Of a stretch of 64,000 nucleotides of DNA, positions 51,476 to 60,276 are shown piece after piece (the first letter of the stretch is position 1; each line of letters opens with the position of its first letter). The notes beneath the pieces are model-generated. The model ran no database searches. It saw only the letters and a list, made by a program, of their open reading frames with translations, and was not told the origin of the DNA. Origin of the DNA: JAFGJQ01 sp964495075 (lineage in GTDB: Bacteria > Planctomycetota > Phycisphaerae > UBA1845); assembly GCA_964495075.1 (NCBI GenBank), contig CAZBUJ010000013.1:1-64000 (forward strand). Reading direction: 5' to 3'. The position numbers and the translations under genes were made by a program.

Positions 51476-52629
51476 TGCGGTACCAGGGTCAGCAAGGAGA
51501 TTTCCGGCGGGCAGCATAGGCGCACGCGCGGCGCCTGCCATCGCTCGTGCCCCACGCCCCGACTGACGTACGTGTGCACGCCGTTCACGGTGGTGAGCCC
51601 GCCGGCCGACGTGGTACGCGACGACCGGCACCCGGTGAGCAGCGGACCGATCCCCGGGATCTGCACCTGGCCGCCGTGTGTGTGCCCGGCCACGATGAGA
51701 TCAATCCGCGAGTCCCGCGTGAGGAAGAGACCGGAGTCGGGCGTATGGGAAACCAAGATGGCCACGTCGACGTCTCCGGCGGCGCGATCGAGGCTGGCCA
51801 GCAGGCGTGCCGCACGCGGCGTGTCGTGCGGGTATCCCATGCCGCCGATGGCGAGCGTCAGCCCGTGCAGGCGGACACGGGCGATCTCGTTGTCCAGAAC
51901 GTGGACGCCGGTGTTGGCGAGGAGGCGTCGGAACTGTTCCGGGCGGTCGACGTTGCCGCCTACCGCGAACACGCCGCCGGGCGCTTCGAGTCGGTTGAGC
52001 AGATCGCGAAAGGCCGGCAGTTCGCGCTCGAATGCCGCCGCCGGGCCCTGGTAGAAGTCGCCGGGCAGCAGAATGAGGTCCGGCTCGAGGGCGATGGCCT
52101 GGTCGATCGCGTTCTGTTCGTAGTCGGTGATGCGATCGGTCTGGATGTCGGCGAGCACCGCGATTCGGATGGGTGGCCGGGACGGCTCGAGGCCGGCGAT
52201 CGGAACGTCCTGGTATTCGATTCGCAAAGCGAACGGCTCGATGAACGTCGCCCACACGGCCACTGGCACCGCCAGCACCATCACGGTCGCCAGGGCCACG
52301 ACGCCGCGGCTGAACAGCCGGGGTCGCCGGGGCCGGCGCACGGCCGCGATGCCCAGCACGGTCAGGGCGGCGCCGGGCACCAGTACTGCCAGCACCAAGT
52401 AGATCAGGTGCATGAGTCCGAACGCGGTCACGCCGAGCATACGGTGCACCGGAATCTTGATGACGAACACGATGGCCGCCACGGTGATCACGAACGGCAG
52501 ATCGCGCAACCGGATAAACGGGTTCCGGCCGGCGTGGCCGGCCCGTCGGGCGACGACGACGAGCGCCGCGCCGGCCGCCATCGCGTCCACCACGGTCGAC
52601 CCCAGGAATAGCCATAGATAGGAATTCAC
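51472..52629 (-). CDS. Membrane-anchored metallophosphoesterase-like protein with altered motifs
   Basis: 385 residues. The N-terminal 145 residues hold about four membrane segments; the rest is a calcineurin-like phosphoesterase fold. Motifs are partly altered: the first motif is LADIQTDR (Gln where DxH has His), LPGDFYQ is normal, the GNHD motif is GGNVDRP (Val in place of the catalytic His), and SHTPD and AGHTHGGQ are normal. Some metal-binding and catalytic positions are therefore lost, so activity is doubtful. GTG start at 52629 with GCGGAGCG upstream; two coupled genes follow. Confidence 0.8.
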   Translation of the reverse strand: MNSYLWLFLGSTVVDAMAAGAALVVVARRAGHAGRNPFIRLRDLPFVITVAAIVFVIKIPVHRMLGVTAFGLMHLIYLVLAVLVPGAALTVLGIAAVRRPRRPRLFSRGVVALATVMVLAVPVAVWATFIEPFALRIEYQDVPIAGLEPSRPPIRIAVLADIQTDRITDYEQNAIDQAIALEPDLILLPGDFYQGPAAAFERELPAFRDLLNRLEAPGGVFAVGGNVDRPEQFRRLLANTGVHVLDNEIARVRLHGLTLAIGGMGYPHDTPRAARLLASLDRAAGDVDVAILVSHTPDSGLFLTRDSRIDLIVAGHTHGGQVQIPGIGPLLTGCRSSRTTSAGGLTTVNGVHTYVSRGVGHERWQAPRVRLCCPPEISLLTLVPQ

Positions 52630-52748
52630 GCTGGTGCTACGCTCCGCGGACGCGCGAGTTCGCGTCGATTCTGCGCCATCGTTGATCGGCCCGGGGGCGC
52701 CGGGGTACCCACTCCAACGGCCGACCGTTTTCCGGTACACTGTCAGCC

Positions 52749-54314
52749 GTGCGTAAGCCATTATTACCCAACATTTCCCTGGCGGCCAAATGTCGGTTGT
52801 TGTTTGGCGCGGCGGTCCTGTTGATCGTGGCCGCCACGCTGCTCGTGCCGTGGGTGCAGATGGCGAGTTTGAGCAAGCACCGCGACGTACTGGCGGCCGA
52901 GCAGATCGCCGTGTCGGCCTACCTGCTCACCGACTTGACGGGGGAGGACTGGCGGGCGGCGCAGGAGCAGTTGACCAAGCGCTGGCCGACCCACGCCCGT
53001 CAGTTGGGGTTTCCGCCTCACCCGCCACAGTTGATCTCGACGGAGCAGGCCAAGTTGTACGGTGAGCGTGGCTTCGTCCCGACCTCGATCGCCCAGTTGC
53101 AGGCCAACCCGACCCAGCGGTACTACTGGAATGCGGGCGAGGAGGGTGAACAACCGGCCCTCAAGTTCGCGCTGGCGGTGCGGGCGGGAGAGACGGACCC
53201 GAATCCGGGTTCACTGAAGGGGATCATCGACGTCCGGATCCCGCGGGCCCGCGAGTCGATGATCTGGAACGCGATCGTGGTGATTCTGTCCGGGCTGTCC
53301 GGCGGGTTGGCCGCTCTGCTGGTGTTCTACCTGATCACGCAGAAACTGATTCTCTCGCCGGTGCGTCGTTTGCGTCGCCTGGCGGAGAAGGTGTCGCAGG
53401 GGAACCTGTCGGCGCGATCGGACATCGCCACCCGCGACGAGTTTCAGGACCTGGCGGAATCATTCAACAACATGCTCGGTCATCTCCAGTCGAGCCAGGA
53501 GGAGTTGGAGACGATCAACCGCTCGCTCGACGCCAAGATCGACGAACTCGCCGACGCCAACATCGCGTTGTACGAGAGCAACCGGCTCAAGAGCGAGTTC
53601 CTCGCCAACGTGAGTCACGAACTGCGGACACCGCTCGTCTCGATCATCGGGTTCGCCGAACTCGTCCGCGACGCGCAGGACGACCCGCCCAAAGACCGGA
53701 CCCGGTTGAAGCGCTACACGGAGAACATCTATACGAGCGGCAAGATGCTGCTCGACATCATCAACGACCTGCTGGACCTCGCGAAAATCGAAGCCGGCAA
53801 GCTCGAACTGCACATGAGTGAATTCGACATCGCGCAAGTCTGCCAGACGCTCATTGACGTCGTGCAGCCGCTGGCCGGGAAGAAGCAGCAGAGTCTCGAA
53901 CTGGCCGCCGACCCGGACCTCCCGCTGCTTCACTCCGATTCGGGCAAAGTCAAACAGATCCTCTACAACCTGTTGAGCAATGCGTTGAAGTTCACGCCGG
54001 AGGGCGGGTCGGTGACGGTCCGGGTCGAGCATCACAACGGCGCCGAGCGGGGTGTCCGGTTGGGGGTCAGCGACACCGGGCCCGGCATTCCGGAAGACCA
54101 GCGGGAGGCCGTCTTCGAGAAGTTCAAACAGGTGGATGCATCCGTCACCCGCGAACACGGCGGCACGGGGCTTGGCCTCGCCATCACACGTGAGCTCGTC
54201 CATATCCTGGGCGGTGAGATTGAATTCGAGAGTGAAATCGGGCGTGGCACGACGTTCCTGGTGACGCTTCCCGCGACGGCCCCGGAGCCGGCCGCCCCGA
54301 CCAAGCCGCTGTGA
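52749..54314 (+). CDS. Membrane sensor histidine kinase
   Basis: 521 residues. Two membrane segments (LLFGAAVLLIVAATLLVPWV and IVVILSGLSGGLAALLVFYL) flank a periplasmic sensing domain of about 140 residues. A HAMP linker (SPVRRLRRLAEKVSQGNLSA) and a short coiled coil follow. The HisKA motif is FLANVSHELRTPLVSIIGF with the phospho-His. The ATPase has the N box (QILYNLLSNALKFTP), G1 (DTGPGIP) and G2 (GGTGLGLAI). No receiver gene lies adjacent. The start is GTG; a TACACT -10 sits at 52736-52741, only 7 nt upstream, so the mRNA may be leaderless. Confidence 0.93.
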   Translation: MRKPLLPNISLAAKCRLLFGAAVLLIVAATLLVPWVQMASLSKHRDVLAAEQIAVSAYLLTDLTGEDWRAAQEQLTKRWPTHARQLGFPPHPPQLISTEQAKLYGERGFVPTSIAQLQANPTQRYYWNAGEEGEQPALKFALAVRAGETDPNPGSLKGIIDVRIPRARESMIWNAIVVILSGLSGGLAALLVFYLITQKLILSPVRRLRRLAEKVSQGNLSARSDIATRDEFQDLAESFNNMLGHLQSSQEELETINRSLDAKIDELADANIALYESNRLKSEFLANVSHELRTPLVSIIGFAELVRDAQDDPPKDRTRLKRYTENIYTSGKMLLDIINDLLDLAKIEAGKLELHMSEFDIAQVCQTLIDVVQPLAGKKQQSLELAADPDLPLLHSDSGKVKQILYNLLSNALKFTPEGGSVTVRVEHHNGAERGVRLGVSDTGPGIPEDQREAVFEKFKQVDASVTREHGGTGLGLAITRELVHILGGEIEFESEIGRGTTFLVTLPATAPEPAAPTKPL

Positions 54315-54317
54315 GCC

Positions 54318-54346
54318 GGGCCGGGTAGATCCCGCGGACCCGGCCC
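54318..54346. repeat. Inverted repeat between convergent genes
   Basis: GGGCCGGGT and ACCCGGCCC form a 9-bp stem with an 11-nt loop between the kinase stop and the zinc-ribbon gene's 3' end. There is no T-run, but it may stop transcription from both sides. Confidence 0.5.
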
Positions 54347-54353
54347 CGGGCGA

Positions 54354-54863
54354 TCAATAGAAGACGGTCAGGATCAGGTGCGGGTCTGCCTTCTTGCCCT
54401 CGAACACGCCGATGGTCGACGTCGCGAACTTGATCGTGACGTCGGGGCTGGTGTCGGTCCACTCGTTGACCTGGCGGTTCATGAAGGCCACCGCACCCTC
54501 GTTGAGTTTCGCGTGGAACGTGCGACAGCGGGTGGCCGTCGGCGATCTCGGGTCGACCTCGCGGTCCAACCCCTCGTCGTCGTACGCCGCCCCGACCTGG
54601 GACTCGCTGGCGAAGCTGCGGATCTGCGACTCGCCTTTTCCCCGGCGCGGGGCGGGCTCATCGTCGACGAGCGAGATCACTTCGAGGTCGGTCGGCGAAC
54701 TGCCGCCGCCGCCCGAGGTGACGTCGGCCGCGGCCTCCGCCTCCTCGAGGCAGTGCGGGCACAGCAACTTGCCCCCGTGGTACCCGGCGATCCCGGTATC
54801 CAGATGCTCGGTGTAGATGCTCGCGCCGCATGACTGACAAACTCGCGATCCGTCATCCACCAT
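54354..54863 (-). CDS. Zinc-ribbon protein of unknown function
   Basis: 169 residues. The N-terminus has a zinc ribbon (CQSCGASIY ... CPHCLEEAE). A low-complexity acidic linker follows. The C-terminal 60 residues (TFHAKLNEGAVAFMNRQVNE, then TIKFATSTIGVFEGKKADPHLILTVFY) look like a conserved folded domain that I do not recognise. I chose the ATG at 54863 because GGAGG lies 8 nt upstream; a longer start at 54878 adds five residues. It converges with the histidine kinase gene. Confidence 0.7.
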   Translation of the reverse strand: MVDDGSRVCQSCGASIYTEHLDTGIAGYHGGKLLCPHCLEEAEAAADVTSGGGGSSPTDLEVISLVDDEPAPRRGKGESQIRSFASESQVGAAYDDEGLDREVDPRSPTATRCRTFHAKLNEGAVAFMNRQVNEWTDTSPDVTIKFATSTIGVFEGKKADPHLILTVFY

Positions 54864-54936
54864 CGGAATGTCCTCCATCAGCCGAATGGCGATCAGAAAA
54901 GTGCGGCTCGATTATACCGAGGTGCGCGTGACGAGG

Positions 54937-55110
54937 CTAGCCGGCATGATGGGGCAACCCGAGCTTGATCGCCACGTCTTCCGGTTTGGCGGTCTGATCT
55001 GGCGTGAGCGTGCGAAGCGTCCCAAGTCGGCGGGCGAGAAACACGACTTGCGCCGCGTACTCGACCGTCTCCAGTTTGCGGCATCGCTGACTCCCCGGTC
55101 GGGCGATCAT
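54937..55110 (-). CDS. C-terminal fragment resembling class II aldolase/adducin family
   Basis: 57 residues from an ATG whose A overlaps the last base of the deoC stop (TGATG). The sequence has strong GC3 bias and reads like protein: CRKLETVEYAAQVVFLARRL then TLTPDQTAKPEDVAIKLGL. That helix and the LARxLG...LTPxQ pattern resemble the last helices of class II (AraD/FucA-like) aldolases. With no N-terminal catalytic domain, it is either a remnant left by a rearrangement or a small gene of its own. Translation by coupling to deoC is plausible. Confidence 0.45.
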   Translation of the reverse strand: MIARPGSQRCRKLETVEYAAQVVFLARRLGTLRTLTPDQTAKPEDVAIKLGLPHHAG

Positions 55111-55793
55111 CAGGAGCCGGCCCCCACGCGGCGTGCTTCGTCGACGATCGGCACTCCGGCACTGGCCCCGATCCGAGTGGCCCCGGCACCGATCATGGCC
55201 AGCGCGTCGGCCAGCGACCGGATCCCACCGGAGGCCTTTACACCCATGCCGGCGTCCTTCACGGCATCGGCCATCAGGGCGACGTCGGCCGCGGTCGCGC
55301 CGCCCGACGCAAACCCGGTGGACGTCTTCACGAAATCCGCGCCGGCGTCACGGGCGAGCCGACAGGCCGTTCGCTTCTCGTCGTCGGTCAGCAACGCGGT
55401 TTCGATGATGACTTTGCAGATCACGTTCTCCCGGTGGCAGACATCGACGACGGTCTTCAACTCTCGCCCGACGAGGTCCGTGTCACCGTCCTTCAGCGCC
55501 CCGATGTTGATGACCACGTCGACTTCCTGCGCGCCGTGCTTGATGGCCCGCAACGATTCGGCGGCCTTGACCGGAATGAGGTGCGCGCCAAGCGGAAATC
55601 CCGACACCGTGCACACCTTGACGTGGCTGCCGGCCAACTGCTCGGCCGCCAGCGCCACGTAGGTCGGATTGACGCACACCGCCGCGAATCCGTACTGGCG
55701 CGCTTCCGCGCACAGGCGGCGGATGTCCGCCGCCGTCGCGTCGGGACGCAGCAGGGTGTGATCGATGCACGCCGCCAGTGTCTCGGGCTTCAT
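55110..55793 (-). CDS. deoC: Deoxyribose-phosphate aldolase
   Basis: 227-residue class I aldolase that cleaves 2-deoxyribose-5-phosphate to acetaldehyde and glyceraldehyde-3-phosphate in deoxynucleoside catabolism. Family motifs: CIDHTLLRPDATAADI, VCVNPTYV, VSGFPLGAH, EVDVVINIGALK, and the Schiff-base Lys in ADFVKTSTGFASGGAT, followed by VKASGGIRSL with the second conserved Lys. The ATG at 55793 is the natural start. Its stop overlaps the start of the small aldolase-like fragment. Confidence 0.96.
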   Translation of the reverse strand: MKPETLAACIDHTLLRPDATAADIRRLCAEARQYGFAAVCVNPTYVALAAEQLAGSHVKVCTVSGFPLGAHLIPVKAAESLRAIKHGAQEVDVVINIGALKDGDTDLVGRELKTVVDVCHRENVICKVIIETALLTDDEKRTACRLARDAGADFVKTSTGFASGGATAADVALMADAVKDAGMGVKASGGIRSLADALAMIGAGATRIGASAGVPIVDEARRVGAGS

Positions 55794-55935
55794 GACCGGG
55801 CCCCGTGATTCGTGGACCGAATGCCGACCGCCCTTCTACTTCACTGGCAGCCCGCGAGACTGTCAAGGCGGCCCGCGGAACGAGCGGGGAGGCACGAACG
55901 ACCGTTCGCCGGGCGGACGCCACCCAACGGCGCAT

Positions 55936-57387
55936 CTACCGCGCGTCAGCCAGTCGCTGCTCGATCTGGTCAAGGAGGTGGGACGCCGCCGCGGAGCCGG
56001 GGAGTTTGTATTGCCATTCGTGGAGGACGGAACGTGCTCGGTCGAGTTCGTCGGGCGTCGCGACCGGCAGCCACGCCCGGAGCCCGTCGAGGATCGTGCT
56101 CTGCGCGGACCGAAGCCGTTCGACCGCGTTGACTTCGCTCGCGGCCTCGACCGCTTCCACCGCGTAGGCGGCCGCGGTGACGGGGGCGTTGAAGGCGAGG
56201 CGACTGAGCACGGTGGAAATCGGTGACAAGGCGAAATCCGCCGCCGCCCGCGATCGACGGGCCAAGCCGGACAAGGCCGGCCAGTAGCCCTTGACTTCGG
56301 GTTCACTCCGCAGCCGTTCGCCCATCTGCTCCTGGGTGGCACTGAGTAGCTGCCGTTGCAGTTCACTTTCGAATTCGTTGGGCGGCCGGGCGTCGATGTA
56401 CCGGTCCGCGAGCGCGAGCAAGTCCCGGGTGGATGCGGTAGCGGCGAGGGCGGTCGCGTCGCAGATCGTGCCGATGCGATCGAGTGCGGCGTCCGAATGA
56501 TCCGGAAGATCCACCGTCGTCAGAGCCAGCACCGCGTCGATCCTGCCCTCGCGATAGCACCGGTCCACCATCCGGAGCCAGGACGAGGCGTTCGGCCGTG
56601 GGGGATGCCGGTCTGGCCCGGGCTCCACGTACTCGAGCCGCTGGCCCTTCACCAGGCGCCGGGTTTGTCGCAGGTCCCCGGTGACGGCACTGATCGTGTA
56701 GGCACGACCGACGGCAAATCGCAATCCGGCCGAGAAGGAGATGTCCAGCCGCCGCGGTCCCGGCACGCCGGTGAGGACCGCTTCGATCCAGTCGCCGGGG
56801 TCGAAGTCGCCGCCCACCACCACGCGTTTGCCCTGCAGAACGGTGCCCATGGTGGCGGTGATCCAGTCAGCGCCGTAGTTCTCGACAGCGCCGGCCACGC
56901 GCTGGCCGGTGAAGCGGTCCGCCACGTTCAGCCGGAGTGGTTCGAGCACTCGCGGCGGCTGGAGTTGCACATCCAGCCACCCGGTCTCATCCACCGAGAG
57001 GAGCACGTTGGACGCGTTGAACCGGAACCGTGCGAAGTCTTCGGGCGAGATCACGGTGATGTGCGTGTAGATCCGCCGCACGCCCCGCCCCGTGTGTTCG
57101 GCCCCGCCGTCACAACTGAAGGCCAGGGCCAGCCGTCCGCTGCCGAGCTTGTAGAATGCGACCGCTGTCGCTTCCGGTCCGTCCTCGCAGAGTCCCCCGT
57201 GGGACGGGCTGCGGGCGGTGATGTCCTTCTTTTCCGCCGGACTGATGCCCTTACTGGCGGCGACGATCTGGTAGCCGCGTCCGACGACGGTGCGCACCGA
57301 CGAGAACACCGCGTGGTCGCACACGACCACTGGCGGGCGGTTCGACGAGGGTTGGCCGGGCTGGATCAAAGCCGGCTGAGAAGCCAC
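55936..57387 (-). CDS. GTPase-associated protein 1 (GAP1)-like
   Basis: 483 residues from GTG 57387 (GGAG 9 nt upstream), 22 nt inside the GTPase gene. The N-terminal part (VCDHAVFSSVRTVVGRGYQI, AASKGIS, then VAFYKLGSGRLALAF) resembles the N-terminal GAP1 domain that accompanies GTPases in predicted bacterial conflict systems; the Cys/His and catalytic-type residues are not obvious. A beta-rich middle follows, then an all-helical C-terminus (residues about 290-480). The pairing with the GTPase gene and the overlap are the main support; the family call needs a profile search. Confidence 0.45.
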   Translation of the reverse strand: MASQPALIQPGQPSSNRPPVVVCDHAVFSSVRTVVGRGYQIVAASKGISPAEKKDITARSPSHGGLCEDGPEATAVAFYKLGSGRLALAFSCDGGAEHTGRGVRRIYTHITVISPEDFARFRFNASNVLLSVDETGWLDVQLQPPRVLEPLRLNVADRFTGQRVAGAVENYGADWITATMGTVLQGKRVVVGGDFDPGDWIEAVLTGVPGPRRLDISFSAGLRFAVGRAYTISAVTGDLRQTRRLVKGQRLEYVEPGPDRHPPRPNASSWLRMVDRCYREGRIDAVLALTTVDLPDHSDAALDRIGTICDATALAATASTRDLLALADRYIDARPPNEFESELQRQLLSATQEQMGERLRSEPEVKGYWPALSGLARRSRAAADFALSPISTVLSRLAFNAPVTAAAYAVEAVEAASEVNAVERLRSAQSTILDGLRAWLPVATPDELDRARSVLHEWQYKLPGSAAASHLLDQIEQRLADAR

Positions 57388-58241
57388 TGGAACGGCTCCA
57401 GAATACCGCGGGGCGCTGCATGCAGCGGAACCGAAATCACGTTGCCGTCTTCGTCGCTTCCGTAGCCCAGTGACCCCACAACCGAGGCGGCAAAAAACTC
57501 CACGTTGAGAAAGCGGGCCTCGCAGATGTTCCACAAGCGATTGAGGTTCGTCTTGGCGAACCGGTGCGGATTATCGAAGCTTTCCGGGCAGTAGTCCGCC
57601 TTGCAGAGTACCACCGCCACCGGCACGTCGATCTTGTCGCCGCGCTGGACGGCGAACATGTCATCCACGTAGCTCATGAGCTTGAGACCGAAGAAATCCG
57701 GCTGGGGCGACCCGGTGCTGGCCACGGCGGCGTCGACCAGCACGATGCACCCCTCGCTCTTCGCCAACAGGCTGTGGATGACTTCGAATGACTTGGGCGA
57801 GTCCACCTCCGCCGCCAACGCCTCGCCGGCCATATCGGGCATGACGAGGTCGAACCAGCGTGTGCCATGGTGCCGTTGAACCACCTGGTAGTAGGCCCAG
57901 TTCCAGAGGTCCACTTCGCTCGGAGTCTTGGGCGGAAACGCCCGCATGGACAAGTGGTTGATGACCGACTGCTGGAGGTTAACCGAGTACGCCCCTTTGG
58001 GAATCGCCTCGAAGTCGCCGGCCCGCTTGGACAGCATATCAAGGAGGAAGCCGAGGTAGACCGTCTTCCCGACGTTGGTGTCGCCGATCAATGTGATGAT
58101 GCACGGTTCGCGATCCTGCTGGACGGCCTCCTGGATCAGGGCCATCGGCGCCGAGCACTCACGGCACAGAACGGCCTCCGGATCGTTCTTCGCCTCACAG
58201 ATCAGGCAATAATCGATTCGTTGTGCGAGCGTGGACGTCAT
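57366..58241 (-). CDS. Zinc-ribbon GTPase (DO-GTPase-like)
   Basis: 291 residues. A zinc ribbon (CLICEAKNDPEAVLCRECS) precedes a P-loop GTPase domain: Walker A GDTNVGKTVYLGFLL (consensus GxxxxGKS/T), switch II-like MPDMAGEAL, VDAAVAS and the base-specificity motif CKAD in place of NKxD. No other domain is recognised. Such double-GTPase-like proteins occur next to GAP1 genes. The stop lies within the start of the GAP1-like gene. TCAGGAAG precedes the ATG. Confidence 0.72.
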   Translation of the reverse strand: MTSTLAQRIDYCLICEAKNDPEAVLCRECSAPMALIQEAVQQDREPCIITLIGDTNVGKTVYLGFLLDMLSKRAGDFEAIPKGAYSVNLQQSVINHLSMRAFPPKTPSEVDLWNWAYYQVVQRHHGTRWFDLVMPDMAGEALAAEVDSPKSFEVIHSLLAKSEGCIVLVDAAVASTGSPQPDFFGLKLMSYVDDMFAVQRGDKIDVPVAVVLCKADYCPESFDNPHRFAKTNLNRLWNICEARFLNVEFFAASVVGSLGYGSDEDGNVISVPLHAAPRGILEPFQWLLSRL

Positions 58242-58293
58242 GCGTTACTTCACTTCCTGACCCTCGTCACATGCCCACCCTGACCGCGGCCAC

Positions 58294-59322
58294 TCAACCG
58301 CGCAGCCACGTGGCGTCTTTCAGATCCATGGCACAACGGAAGCCGACGTTGTGGGACCGGGCCAGCGCGATGAGCCCGCTGCGAAACGTGCTCGCCGCCT
58401 GGCTGTCGAAGTACGTGTCAAAGGCCCCGCCGCGCATTCCCTTCATCGGCATTTCGCCCAGCACCGGGCGCCCGTCGATGTCGGTGATGTCGAAGTCCGA
58501 GGAGTTCCACTCCCAGACGTTCCCGACGAGTTGCAGAACGTTGTTCGGCGCCGCCCCGTTCGGATAGGTGTCCACGGGCACCGTTTCGCCGATCCCGGAG
58601 ATCCAGAGATTGCAGCGGTCGCGGTCCATCGCATCGCCCCACGGGAACCGGCGATACACATCCGCCGAACTGCGGATGTGCCAGCTCGACGCCATCTGCC
58701 ATTCCGACTCGGACGGCAACCGCAAACCGATCCACAGGGCGTACGCCCGCGCCTCGAACCAGCTGATCCCGACTACGGGATGGTTGGCGAGGCGCCGGTG
58801 ATGGCGGCCCTGGCGCCAGAACCGCGGGCTGCTCGTGCCCGTCTGATCATGCATTTCGATCAGGTGCGGCCAGATGTCCTTGGGCCATAGTTCCAACTCG
58901 TCGTACCCGCCCGCGTCGACGAATCGCTGGAACTCCGCGTTGGTGACCGCGGTGGTGGCCAGCAGAAACGCCGGGACGTTGACGTCCTCTTCCGGCGAGC
59001 CGGGCTCGTCGGCCAGCGTGGTGGGCAACGTGACCGTCCCGTCGGGCACGATGGCCAGTCGCTCTTCCAGCACGTTGGCGGCGGCGGCGACGATAGCGTC
59101 ACCCCCCTCGTGTTTGCGCCATTTGTCCTGCTGGTGCAGGATTTGCGCGAAGCGACCCTGTTGCCAGAGCCGCTTGAGCGGATCGGCTTCCTGTCGTTCC
59201 GGCGGCGCCGGGTCATACGCTTCGGGGGCCGGCACGCCGGGCGGCGGCTGAACCGACTCGCCCGCCCCGCCCCGGCGGGACTTCAGGCGGCGTCGAGCAT
59301 TGGAGAAGATGTTCAACGGCAT
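58294..59322 (-). CDS. FGE/sulfatase-modifying-factor-like protein
   Basis: 342 residues. The N-terminal 80 are charged and low complexity. From about residue 85 the protein has the FGE (formylglycine-generating enzyme) fold: TTAVTNAEFQRFVDAGGYDE, HPVVGISWFEARAYALWIG, LRLPSESEWQMASS, NVLQLVGNVWEWNSSDFD, MRGGAFDTYF and NVGFRCAMD. Only one Cys remains in the C-terminal region, where true FGEs use two to hold copper, so it is probably a binding or scaffolding version. It lies between the GTPase and coiled-coil genes, all on the minus strand. Confidence 0.82.
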   Translation of the reverse strand: MPLNIFSNARRRLKSRRGGAGESVQPPPGVPAPEAYDPAPPERQEADPLKRLWQQGRFAQILHQQDKWRKHEGGDAIVAAAANVLEERLAIVPDGTVTLPTTLADEPGSPEEDVNVPAFLLATTAVTNAEFQRFVDAGGYDELELWPKDIWPHLIEMHDQTGTSSPRFWRQGRHHRRLANHPVVGISWFEARAYALWIGLRLPSESEWQMASSWHIRSSADVYRRFPWGDAMDRDRCNLWISGIGETVPVDTYPNGAAPNNVLQLVGNVWEWNSSDFDITDIDGRPVLGEMPMKGMRGGAFDTYFDSQAASTFRSGLIALARSHNVGFRCAMDLKDATWLRG

Positions 59323-59373
59323 CGTCGGCCCGTCCAGGTTCCAGTTATGCGTGCACGGCCACCGCCGCGATCA

Positions 59374-60276
59374 CTACATCCCGCCGATGGCACGGCGTTT
59401 GGCGTCCCTGCGCAGCTTTCGAAAACGATCGACCAGTCCGCTGGCCGGTTGCTTCGGTTGGGGCTCCGCGACCGGCGGCTCCTCTTCGCGCGGGGCCGGC
59501 GGCGGCGGTACTTCCGGGACGGTCACCTCGACCGGGGGCGGCGGTTCGGGGACGGGCACCCCAAGCCGTTGCGACAGCTCCGCCCGCTGGGCGGCGATCT
59601 CCTGCCGCTCCCGCTCGAGTTGCGTTTGCAGGGTCGCGATGCCGTCCCGGGCCTCGTCCAGGTTCACCCGCTGGGCCGCCAGTTGGGACTCCGCGTTGGC
59701 CAGCTCCCGTTCGCGGGAATCGAACTCGGCGTTGCGGGCTTCCAGCTCGCCCACGGCGGTGGTCAGTTCCTGCTCCAGCACGGCCAGTTGCCGCGCTTTG
59801 TCGTCCACCTCGTTGCGGATGCGTTCGAGGGACTCCCGGTCCCCGATTTCCGCCTGGAGCGCGGCGAGTTCCTCGCGTTCGTGCTTCAATTCGTCCTTCT
59901 CGACGCGTAGTGCGTCGGCGGCCTTCTCAACCTCGGCCTGCCGGCTTTCCAGTTCCGCCTTCAACGCCTCGAGCTCGTGGGACCGCCGGTCGTGCTCCTC
60001 TTGCCGGCGCTGCAGTTCCGCCTGGAGGCTCCCCACCTTGTCCGCCTCTTCCGCCCGCTGCCGCATCAGTTGATCACGTTCCTCGGCCATCTGCTGCTGT
60101 TGTTTCTCGAGGGCGTCGCATCGCTCATTGATCGTCCGTTCGTGTTCCGCCGTGGCGGCCGCGCGATTGGCCGCACACTCTCGCACGGTGTGAAGGGCCG
60201 CGGTGACGTCGGCGGCCGCGCTCCGCAAGCGCTGCACGTGCGGAGTCGGGATGGGTTTCTTCTCGGCGTCGCTCAT
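59374..60276 (-). CDS. Coiled-coil protein
   Basis: 300 residues. From about residue 45 to 225 it is a continuous charged coiled coil (for example QQQQMAEERDQLMRQRAEEA and KDELKHEREELAALQAEI). It then has a Pro/Glu-rich linker (VPEPPPPVEVTVPEVPPPPA) and a basic C-terminal helix (LVDRFRKLRRDAKRRA). No membrane segment is present. It is probably a structural or scaffold partner of the neighbouring GTPase cassette. ATG at 60276 with weak Shine-Dalgarno; longer frames upstream add nothing conserved. Confidence 0.7.
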   Translation of the reverse strand: MSDAEKKPIPTPHVQRLRSAAADVTAALHTVRECAANRAAATAEHERTINERCDALEKQQQQMAEERDQLMRQRAEEADKVGSLQAELQRRQEEHDRRSHELEALKAELESRQAEVEKAADALRVEKDELKHEREELAALQAEIGDRESLERIRNEVDDKARQLAVLEQELTTAVGELEARNAEFDSRERELANAESQLAAQRVNLDEARDGIATLQTQLERERQEIAAQRAELSQRLGVPVPEPPPPVEVTVPEVPPPPAPREEEPPVAEPQPKQPASGLVDRFRKLRRDAKRRAIGGM

